DNA from: Acidobacteriota bacterium
GTDB lineage: Bacteria; Acidobacteriota; Terriglobia; Bryobacterales; Bryobacteraceae
Direction of reading: 5' to 3'
DNA: 64,000 nt
NCBI GenBank assembly: GCA_947470805.1
Contig: CANIVU010000028.1
Location: 1-64,000, forward strand
The notes below the pieces were generated by a model that worked only from the letters and a program-made list of their open reading frames with translations, was not told the origin of the DNA and made no database searches. This document shows positions 16,024 through 23,168 of this stretch, piece after piece; position 1 is the stretch's first letter; each line of letters starts with the position of its first letter. Made by a program: the position numbers and the translations under genes.

Positions 16024-18098
16024 TCGGCAAAACAATCGACCACTACCTGATCCTGGAGAAGCTGGGAAATTCGGAGACCACGACGGTCTACAAGGCACAG
16101 GACCTGCGGCTGGACCGCGTGGTGGTGCTGAAGGCCATTGACGTGCCGGATAACGACAGCGACGCGCTGGCGGCATTCCAAAAAGAAGCGCGGGCCGGGG
16201 TGTCGTTAAGCCATCCGAACATCGCTTCGATTTTCGACATTATCGACCAGCCGGGCGGGCGGTATCTGATCTATGAGTATCAGCCGGGCGGGTCGTTGCG
16301 GGAGCGGATGCAGCGGGCGGTGACGTCGGGCGAATTGATTCCGATTGACCGGGCGGTGGACTACGTTTTGTGTGTGGCGCAGGGGTTGGCGGAGGCGCAC
16401 CGGCACGGGGTTGTGCACCGGGATGTGTGCGCGGAGAACGTCGTTGTGACACCGACGCACGCGGTGAAGGTGACCAACTTCGGAAAGGCGCGGTTCGGCG
16501 ACGGGCCGACGTTTGCGGGGAATGGGTCGATTACCGGGGCGTTTGGCGTGTTTGTGCCGGAGCGGTTGCAGGGCCACGCGGTGGACCACCGGGGCGACGT
16601 GTATTCGTTGTGCGCGTTGCTGTATGAGCTTTTGACGGGGGAGAAGCCGTTCCGATCGAAGAACGCGGCGGCGCACCTGCAAGAGGTGATGTACCAGCCG
16701 GTGCCGCAGATGGCCGAGGTGCGGCCAGGGGTGTCGGAGGGGCTGCAGAAGATTGTTGAAAAGGGCATGGCGAAGAAGCCCGAGGACCGTTACGCGACGA
16801 TGGATCTGCTGGTGGAAGACCTGCGGAAGGAGTTGCGCGACGGGCTGCAGGCGAACGATCCGCTGCCGGAGGAGCCGGCGGTGGCGGTGCTGCCGTTTAC
16901 GGCGGTGGGCGGGGACGCGGCGTTGGCTGCGTTCTGCGATGGATTGACGGAAGAGGTGGCGTATCAACTGTCGAGCGTGATTGGCCTGCAGGTGGCGGCG
17001 ACGACGTCGGCGGCGCGATTCAAGGGGCGCGCGGACGACTTGCGGAAGGTGGGCGCGCAGCTGAACGTGAACCTGATTCTGGAGGGGAACGCGCGGACGG
17101 CGGGGAACCTGGTGCGGGTGATTTTGAAGCTGACCGATGTGGCGACGGGGTACCAGATCTGGACCGAGCGGCTGGACCGGGACATGGCGCACGCGCTGCA
17201 GGTGCAGGACGAGGTGGGGCAGCGGGTGACGCAGGTGCTGCAGGCGCGGGTGGGCGGCGAGGCGATTGTGGCGGCGCCGATGGTGTCCAGCGGGATGACG
17301 GGGCAGTTCGCGATCACGATGCGGACGGAGCCGCCAGTGCGGCCGCTGGTGATGGAAGAGATTCTGCAGGCATCGCGGGGATTGGCGGCACCGATTGAGA
17401 TTTTGACGGAGGCGATCCGGACGGCGCTGCGCAACCCGGACACGGTGGATTCGCAGGTGGCGCTTGGGTATGCCAACGCGGTGCTGGGTAAGGCGCCGGG
17501 CATGGCGGAGCAAGCGTTTTTGCGAGCGTTGGAGTTGGACCCGACGAACCTGTTGGCTCTAACCGGGCTGGCGACGCATGTGATGGTGCCGCAGCGGAGG
17601 ATGGAGGAGGCCGAGGCGTTGCTGCGCCGGGCCGATACGGGCGCGATTGAGACGATCATGGCGATGGCGTGGGTGCAGTTCTGGAAAGGCGACTACGCGG
17701 CGGCCGTTGGACTGTGCCGTCATGCGTTCAAGATCGATTCGAACGAGCCGACGGTGTACCTGTTGCTGGGGCGCGCCTATGCGGCGCTGGGGCAGTACCG
17801 GGAGGCGATTATTGCTTGCGGACGCGGGCGGGTATTAGCGCCGGATGATCCACGGATGGCAGGGGCGTTGAGCTACAGCTATGGGCGGAGCGGGCAGGCC
17901 GATGAGGCCAACCGGCTGGCCGATGAGTTGGGCAGCATGGCCAAGCAACGGTATGTATCGGTGCTGGATGTGGCGATGCCGTACGCGGGGCTGGGGCTGG
18001 GCGAATGGGTATCGTGTTGTGTGGAGCGGGCGCAGGAGGAGAAGCCGGTGGCGATGTTGTGGTGGGAGCTGTCGCCGGAGTGGAAAGAGTACCGGTAG
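16020..18098 (+). CDS. Serine/threonine kinase-like protein (probable pseudokinase) with FlgO-like and TPR regions
   Basis: 692 residues, overlapping the DUF4123 gene by 4 bases. Residues ~8-270 are a protein-kinase fold: Lys38 (VVVLKAID), Glu56 (FQKEA), HRD at 133-135, Asn140, PE at 180-181 and Asp193. However, the Gly-rich loop is LGNSETTTVYKA, the catalytic-loop Lys is replaced (HRDVCAEN), and DFG is NFG (Asn153), losing the Mg-binding Asp. Phosphotransfer is therefore doubtful. Residues ~275-400 resemble the FlgO/TolB-like N-terminal domain (AVLPFTAVGG, FCDGLTEEVAYQL, WTERLDRD). The rest holds TPR-like helices (ALELDPTNLLALTGLA, TVYLLLGRAYAALGQYREAI). No transmembrane segment is seen, so it is probably cytosolic. 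Likely a regulator or scaffold for the upstream module. Confidence 0.85.
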   Translation: MIGKTIDHYLILEKLGNSETTTVYKAQDLRLDRVVVLKAIDVPDNDSDALAAFQKEARAGVSLSHPNIASIFDIIDQPGGRYLIYEYQPGGSLRERMQRAVTSGELIPIDRAVDYVLCVAQGLAEAHRHGVVHRDVCAENVVVTPTHAVKVTNFGKARFGDGPTFAGNGSITGAFGVFVPERLQGHAVDHRGDVYSLCALLYELLTGEKPFRSKNAAAHLQEVMYQPVPQMAEVRPGVSEGLQKIVEKGMAKKPEDRYATMDLLVEDLRKELRDGLQANDPLPEEPAVAVLPFTAVGGDAALAAFCDGLTEEVAYQLSSVIGLQVAATTSAARFKGRADDLRKVGAQLNVNLILEGNARTAGNLVRVILKLTDVATGYQIWTERLDRDMAHALQVQDEVGQRVTQVLQARVGGEAIVAAPMVSSGMTGQFAITMRTEPPVRPLVMEEILQASRGLAAPIEILTEAIRTALRNPDTVDSQVALGYANAVLGKAPGMAEQAFLRALELDPTNLLALTGLATHVMVPQRRMEEAEALLRRADTGAIETIMAMAWVQFWKGDYAAAVGLCRHAFKIDSNEPTVYLLLGRAYAALGQYREAIIACGRGRVLAPDDPRMAGALSYSYGRSGQADEANRLADELGSMAKQRYVSVLDVAMPYAGLGLGEWVSCCVERAQEEKPVAMLWWELSPEWKEYR

Positions 18099-18143
18099 CG
18101 GTTTGGTGATCCCGCGCTTGCCGCCTGTGGATTGGCCGCAGAA

Positions 18144-18293
18144 ATGACCGGAACATGGACGGGGCAGGTTCCGGAGCGTCAAGGGCGGGCGCGGGAGAAG
18201 ATGTTGCCGTTAGAAGTGGACGGCCAGGCGCTGGCGGGGACGCGGGCAAGCCTAATCGGGCCCCGGAGTGCTATTTCGGTTCGACTTTGGTGA
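18144..18293 (+). pseudogene. Short possible remnant of a WTG-type exported protein
   Basis: A 49-codon reading frame begins MTGTWTGQVPERQGRAREKM and continues LPLEVDGQALAGT. This resembles the start of the mature part of the convergent gene at 18271-18657 (LTGRWTG, then ENGKLTG), in the opposite orientation. It lacks a signal peptide, a ribosome site and the rest of the domain. It may be a paralogue fragment after the kinase gene. The 18099-18270 interval otherwise holds nothing I can identify. Confidence 0.3.
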
Positions 18294-18657
18294 GCGTAAT
18301 GGGGCCGATGCGGTCGTAAATCCACTTCTTCGGGCTGTGGTGTTGGGCGGAGAAGGTGCCGACCCATTTGCCTTCCTTCCATTCCAGTTTCCAGCGGAGG
18401 GGCTCGCCGCCTTCGAAGGCGAGGAAGCTGTAGAAATTGACCGTGGGGCCTTCCTGCTGGATTTCGATGGGGGTGCCGCCGGTGCCGGATTTGCTGACGC
18501 GGACGCCGGTGAGTTTGCCGTTTTCGGATTTGATTTCGAAGGTTTGGGACTCCTGGCGTTTGGTGCCGGCTTCGTCGATGGTGTCGGCGGTGCCGGTCCA
18601 GCGGCCGGTGAGGTCCTGGGCTTGGAGAACGAGGGATGCAAGGAGGAGGAGTTTCAT
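18271..18657 (-). CDS. Small exported protein of unknown function (WTG motif)
   Basis: 128 residues. Residues 1-14 are a compact signal peptide (MKLLLLASLVLQAQ). The mature part starts DLTGRWTGTADTI and is predicted all-beta (TFEIKSENGKLTGVRVS, PLRWKLEWKEGKWVGTF, IGPITLTKVEPK). This lipocalin-like small beta-barrel pattern with a starting G-x-W-x-G is common in acidobacterial exported proteins, but no function is assigned. It overlaps gldA, which lies upstream on the minus strand, by four bases (ATGA), so it is co-translated with it. No functional link with glycerol metabolism is evident. Confidence 0.7.
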   Translation of the reverse strand: MKLLLLASLVLQAQDLTGRWTGTADTIDEAGTKRQESQTFEIKSENGKLTGVRVSKSGTGGTPIEIQQEGPTVNFYSFLAFEGGEPLRWKLEWKEGKWVGTFSAQHHSPKKWIYDRIGPITLTKVEPK

Positions 18658-19748
18658 AGAGATTGTCCGGCGTCGTCGGCTGCGCGCATGGCTTCGACGA
18701 CCATGGCGGGGGTGACGGGCAGGGGTTCATTATGGATGGTTTCGCCGGGCAGTGTGGCGCGGGTGGCGATGGTGTGGAGGAGTTCGTTGGATGGGTTGGG
18801 GATGCCGATTTCGGCGAAGGTGGTGGGGAGGCCGACACTTTTGGAGAAGGCGATGACTTCGTTGATGGTGACTTGCAGCTGGGATTCGAGCATTAACTGG
18901 GTTAGCAGGCCGAAGGCGACCTTTTCGCCGTGCATGTAGGAGTGGGTGCCGTGGGCGGTGGTGAGGCCGTTGTGAATGGCGTGGGCGGCGGCGAGGCCGG
19001 AGGATTCGAAGCCTAGGCCGGAGAGGAGGGTGTTGGCTTCGACGAGGCGTTCGAGGGCGGCGTTGGGGGTTTTGGTTTGCAGGGCTTCGATGGCGGCGAC
19101 GCCGTCGGCGAGGAGGGTTTTGTAGCAGAGCTCGGCGAGGGCGAGGGCGCTTTGGGTGGAGGCGCCACCGCGCATGTTTTTGACGCCGCCGGCGACGCAG
19201 ACTTTGGCTTCGAACCAGGTGGCGAGGGCGTCGCCCATGCCGGCGACGAGGAGGCGGGCGGGGCTTTGGGCGATGACGGTGGTGTCGACGAGAACGAGAT
19301 CGGGATTGCGGCGGTAGATGCGGTAGGTTTCGACGGTGCCGGCTTCGTTGTAGATGACGGACAGGGCGCTGCAGGGAGCGTCGCTGGAGGCGATTGTGGG
19401 GCAGTTGACGATGGGGAGGTTTAGATCGGCGGCGATGGCGCGGGCGGCATCGAGGACCTTGCCGCCGCCGGCGCCGATGATGATTTTGGCGTTGATTTGC
19501 CGGGCGGCTGTGACGCCGCGTTGGACTTCGGCGGCGGTGCATTCGCCGGCGAAGGGGAAGATTTCGTAGGTGGTATTGGTTTCGGCGAAAGTGGTTTTCC
19601 AGGCGGGTTCGAGGAGGCGGATGGCGGAGCGGCCGGCGACGATGAGGGCGGGGCCTTGCAGGCCGAGGTTATGGATTTCGGGACCGAGGTGGAGGGTGGC
19701 GTTGGGGCCTTGGGTGTAGCGGGCGGGGGCGCAGAAGACTTTGAGCAT
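18654..19748 (-). CDS. gldA: Glycerol dehydrogenase (iron-containing alcohol dehydrogenase family)
   Basis: 364 residues, the normal length for GldA. It matches across its length: YTQGPNATLHLGPEI near the N-terminus, the NAD-binding IIIGAGGGKVLDAARAIA (~88-105), NCPTIASSDAPCSALSVIY (~117-135), LLVAGMGDALATWFEA with the metal-ligand Asp, and the histidines of AAAHAIHNGLT and HGTHSYMHGEKVAFGLL. It oxidises glycerol to dihydroxyacetone with NAD+ in the cytoplasm, using a divalent metal. It is the first gene of a two-gene minus-strand unit with the small exported protein. The call is firm; actual substrate range could be broader. Confidence 0.92.
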   Translation of the reverse strand: MLKVFCAPARYTQGPNATLHLGPEIHNLGLQGPALIVAGRSAIRLLEPAWKTTFAETNTTYEIFPFAGECTAAEVQRGVTAARQINAKIIIGAGGGKVLDAARAIAADLNLPIVNCPTIASSDAPCSALSVIYNEAGTVETYRIYRRNPDLVLVDTTVIAQSPARLLVAGMGDALATWFEAKVCVAGGVKNMRGGASTQSALALAELCYKTLLADGVAAIEALQTKTPNAALERLVEANTLLSGLGFESSGLAAAHAIHNGLTTAHGTHSYMHGEKVAFGLLTQLMLESQLQVTINEVIAFSKSVGLPTTFAEIGIPNPSNELLHTIATRATLPGETIHNEPLPVTPAMVVEAMRAADDAGQSL

Positions 19749-19850
19749 TGGGGACAGTGTACAGGAGTGGGGTGGAGCGGTTGCGGGCGTTGACTTCGCG
19801 TTCGTTCGCGGCTGGCGTCGGGTACAGTTGATGGCTCCTGAACCAACGGA

Positions 19851-20305
19851 TCAAACGTCGGGCAAGTGTTCCAGATCCGCGAGGTCCTGGCTCCGGCCGG
19901 ATGCCGCCTTGTTTCGCCGAAAGTCGGCCAATCCGATGACCGGGATTTGAAAACCATCGCCCGTCCAGGCGACACGGTTCTGCCACGCCTGTTCGAACTC
20001 GAGCCCGGTAATTCGGCGAATGATCTCGACACGATGGGGAGGCACGCCGAAGCGCACGATAACCGATTCTTCTCGGAGAAGATCTTCCTGGATATCAGGG
20101 AAGTCGAATTCCCGGAGCGCCTTAATGGCCCGTGCCTGATTTCCGCATCCCCCACGATCCAAAAATCGATATCCTTGGTGTTTCACGGCCAACCGTGGAA
20201 GCCCACGGCATATCCGCCGATCAGGAGGTAGCGAACCTCATGTGCGGAAAGACACTTCGAGAACTCCTGGAAATGCGGGTTCAGATTCGGCGTCCCCACG
20301 GCCAT
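19851..20305 (-). pseudogene. Nucleotidyltransferase family protein, broken by a stop and a frameshift
   Basis: Starting at ATG 20305 the translation is MAVGTPNLNPHFQEFSKCLS, then VRYLLIGGYAVGFHGWP followed by TGA (20183-20185). Beyond the stop the same frame continues NTKDIDFWIVGDAE, the typical GGYAV...TKD-x-D nucleotidyltransferase core. A one-base loss in an A-run at about 20135 then shifts the frame to NQARAIKALREFDFPDIQ..., ending DLADLEHLPDV. Two independent lesions indicate real decay. Intact relatives pair with small upstream proteins and resemble nucleotidyltransferase toxins of type IV toxin-antitoxin systems. The family resemblance is clear; the toxin role is inference. Confidence 0.75.
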
Positions 20306-20435
20306 ACCAACTCCTCCGCAGTTCTTCTTGGATGAGCGCCATTCGCTCGTCCGGTGACATGGCCCACATCTCCTCGAGGTCCCTTTGTTCCGCTTCCTGG
20401 AACGAATGCAGAACTTCAAGCTGTTGATCGGGCAT
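20238..20435 (-). CDS. Small partner protein upstream of the broken nucleotidyltransferase
   Basis: 65 residues from ATG 20435: MPDQQLEVLHSFQEAEQRDL, then SPDERMALIQEELRRSWYG. It is charged, predicted helical, with no signal peptide. Genes of this kind (short, with an S-P-x-E-R-(L/M)-x-L-x-x-x-L-R-x-x-x-Y-G ending) typically sit just before and overlap a nucleotidyltransferase gene, as here, where the partner ATG is inside this frame. The last ~18 residues overlap the partner and may not belong to the ancestral protein. Possibly a relic antitoxin. It starts 15 bases from the displaced comM fragment. Confidence 0.5.
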   Translation of the reverse strand: MPDQQLEVLHSFQEAEQRDLEEMWAMSPDERMALIQEELRRSWYGRGDAESEPAFPGVLEVSFRT

Positions 20436-20450
20436 ACCTGGTTTTATCAC

Positions 20451-20718
20451 TCAGCCCCAGTAGCTGCGGGCGAGGCTGCGGTATGGCATGGCTTCGGCGA
20501 GGTGCTTGGCGAGGACGCGATCGGATTGATCGAGATCGGCAATAGTGGGGGCGACTTTGAGGAACCGGTCGTGGGCGCGGGCGCGGGCGCTTAGGCCATC
20601 TGCTTCATGGCCAGTTCAAGTGTGCGCTCACCGGCTTCGTCGAGAGCGCAGAGGGGGCGTACCTGGCTGGGCGGGAGACTGGCGGTATAGAATTCGCGGG
20701 CTTGCTGGCGGTTGCGGC
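20451..20718 (-). pseudogene. Displaced copy of the 3' end of comM
   Basis: On the minus strand this segment reads RQQAREFYTASLPPSQVRPL, CALDEAGERTLELAMKQMA, a TAA stop, then APAHDRFLKVAPTIADLDQS and AEAMPYRSLARSYWG followed by TGA. It aligns over nearly its whole length with the last ~85 codons of the intact comM gene (23169 to ~23430). Differences are scattered and include a small insertion in a gcgggc run. There is no upstream part of the gene. It is therefore a truncated, diverged duplicate ~2.7 kb downstream of the real comM end. Confidence 0.9.
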
Positions 20719-20797
20719 CAGGGCCCTACAATGCGCGCGGAGTTTTTCGCAGTGGGCAGCAACGTTGAACGCTGTGTTACCGCATGCTACCGAGGCT

Positions 20798-22436
20798 TCA
20801 GTAGACTGGCGCGGTGGTGACCGTCAGAGGGACGGTCTGCTTTTCGCCGGGCCGAACCTCGGCGCGGGTTCCCAGTTTTAGCAAGGACTCGTCAAAGACG
20901 GGGACGGGGCTATTGCCGGCCAGCGCTAACGCCACATAGTCTCCGGGCGGCACGCCGGAGATTTCGTATTCTCCGGACGCTTCACAGGGGGCGCTTCGCG
21001 ACCAGCCGCGGCCACGAAGCGCCGGATCCCGGGGAATTAATACTACGGTGCCGGAGGCACAGTGCTCCACGTTCCCGCGAACAATACCCGAGTCGGTGCC
21101 GAATAGCAAGGTCAGTGGCGTTCCGGGCGTGATCGCGCCATCGACGCGCAACAGATCCTGCTCACCGGCTAAGATCGCAGCAAGGTAAAACGGTGGGGCG
21201 GGAGGCCGAAGTGTCCCCGCGAAACGATAGGACCCCGGATACGCATCCAAGGCCTTGTAGCGTCCGGCGGCGTCACTGGTCAGGAAGATCGTATGGCGCG
21301 TCCGCTCCTCCAGCGGGCGTTCCGGCGAACCCGCCATCGCCAGCAGCAGGGCTCCGACGGAGGGGGGGGACGGCTTGCCCTGTTCCTTTGCCCGCACATC
21401 TTCCCGCGTCCGCACGTCCACGGATACCTGCAGCGCATTGATCAGGTTGAAGCGTACGCCGGGGACATCTTGCGAACCCACGCCGATGCATTCCAGGGCC
21501 CTAGCCGCTCCCACTTCCGCCGCCAAGCACCATCGTCCGCGCGCCACGCCAGGAAGTTCGAAGCTGCCATCGCTGCGCGATTCGGTCTTTCTCGTGCCGA
21601 AGCCGTCCTCCAACGTCACAGTCGCCTGCGAAGCCGGGGTGCCGTCGGGGAGATATACCGCGCCCCGCACGGCGAATGCGGGCGCGGCCTCCACGCGCAG
21701 TTCCACGTCCGAGATTTCGGACTGGGAGGCCACTGCCAGACGAAACGGAGCGGTGCGCCGCCACGCCTGTTCACGCCATCGGCAAGAGGAGCGGGGGGGG
21801 GGGCGCGTCCGGTGCGGCCAGGGCAGTGAGAGCATAGGCGCCGGGAAACAGCCGGACGGTAAACTCCCCGCGCGCATCCGCCAGCCCTTGAAAGAACATC
21901 GGTGTTGGGGCGTCGGTTAGCAACGCGCCGCCGCCGGCACCCCAGGAGGTGCGGTGGTACAGCCGGCCATTGGCCGTGATCCCGGAGCTTCGGAGTTCCA
22001 GCCGGGCGTTCGGCATAGGCTTGCCCGCGGGATCGACAACCCGGCCACGCACCGTTGACCAGGCGACCAGTTGCGCTTCCAAGTGCAGATCGCGCCCGGC
22101 GGCAAGGCGAACCAGAGTTCTTTCTTCGGCGGAGTGGAACTGGGGGGCATCGTAGTGGATGCGGTACTCACCGGAGGCCAACCCGTCAAACCGGAAGGCA
22201 CCGGCTCCATCGGTGAGGGTCTGCCTTGGATTGGTGGACCAGCTCAGCAGATCGACGCGGACGGCGGCGAGCCCGGCACCACTGCCGGCGTCCAAAACGC
22301 GCCCCGTGATGGACTGGCCGCCGAGCGCCATTCTGGCTAGGAGGAGGAGGCCGACAGGCCCAAGGCGTATTACCCAGCGCGCGGAGGATAACATGCGACC
22401 AGCAACGGATACAAGGAGTTTTATTGCAGAAAACAC
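20798..22436 (-). CDS. Exported carboxypeptidase-regulatory-domain protein, frameshifted in a C11 run
   Basis: Two adjoining frames form one protein of about 545 residues. The first (start GTG 22436, or ATG 22394 giving a neat signal peptide ending ARMALGGQS) contains SITGRVLDAGSGAGLAAVRV and AWSTVRGRVVDPAGKPMPNA, each a carboxypeptidase-regulatory-like beta-sandwich. After RLFPGAYALTALAAPDAPPP it reaches a run of 11 C (plus strand G, about 21792-21802) and ends in stop shortly after. Removing one C continues in the second frame (RLAVASQSEISDVELRVEAA, AVRGAVYLPDGTPASQATV, YEISGVPPGDYVALALAG) to the stop at 20798. Likely periplasmic or surface; function unknown. The lesion could be a consensus error, a real mutation or slippage control. 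Confidence 0.7.
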
Positions 22437-22511
22437 AGTTTTGCTATAGTATAGTCACTCAACCCCATCTTTTGTGGCTAGACTTGTTTTCAGCCTGACC
22501 GAGGAGCTGCT

Positions 22512-23161
22512 ATGAAACACGTAGTACTGTTTGCCTTTTTTCCGGCCTTCTGTTTGGACAGAATCCGCAGAGCTGCGACCCGACCCTGACGGGCGGGACA
22601 GTGGACGGATTTTGCCTTCCTACCATTAAGGCAAAGTGTTTCAACCAATGCGCACTCGGGTGCAAGAACAATGGCTCGTGTATCTTCGGATGTATGGTGG
22701 GTCAGGACTACAACGTGGACCGATGTTCCGGGGACTGCAATGGGTTCCTTCCCATATGCCTGACTTCCTGCTTGCAGACGATTACGTGCATCAGCCTCGA
22801 CTGCGCGGAGACGAAGCGATTTGCGATTGTCCCTGGCGTGGTGGCTTTTAACCGGAGTACGCGCGTGTGGCAGCAGACCGTTCAGATTGCAAATCGAAGT
22901 TGCGATAGGGTGGAGAATCTTGCTCTCGGTCTGGACTCACTTGCGAGCGGGTGGACATTAACAAACGGAAATACGGGGGCCTTTCCCAACAAGGGTTTCG
23001 GGGCGCTGGATTCACTGGGCAAAGTGACTGTCACGCTGCAGTTCGACCGCGTTGGCACACCGGCGTTGACGTACAATCCGTTCGTCACGGGAACGGTGAT
23101 CGCCGCCACGGCGAAGACGGCCAGCGCGGCGTGCCAGGCGCCGCAGCTCGCAACGAAGTAA
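22512..23161 (+). CDS. Cysteine-rich exported protein, frameshifted in the signal peptide
   Basis: ATG 22512 follows GAGGAG by 5 bases. The frame as written (MKHVVLFAFF...) ends after 25 codons. Adding one T to the T6 run (~22534-22539) gives MKHVVLFAFFSGLLFGQNPQ, a perfect signal peptide, leading into SCDPTLTGGTVDGFCLPTIK and on to the stop at 23161 (~216 residues). The mature N-terminal ~80 residues hold about 14 cysteines (CFNQCALGC, CIFGCMVGQ, CSGDCNGFLPICLTSC), which suggests a disulphide-rich head. The C-terminal half is beta-rich with few Cys (VWQQTVQIANRSC, VTVTLQFDRVG). I do not recognise the family. It lies in the accessory patch next to comM and diverges from the regulatory-domain gene. 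Confidence 0.7.
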
Positions 23162-23168
23162 GCGGATC

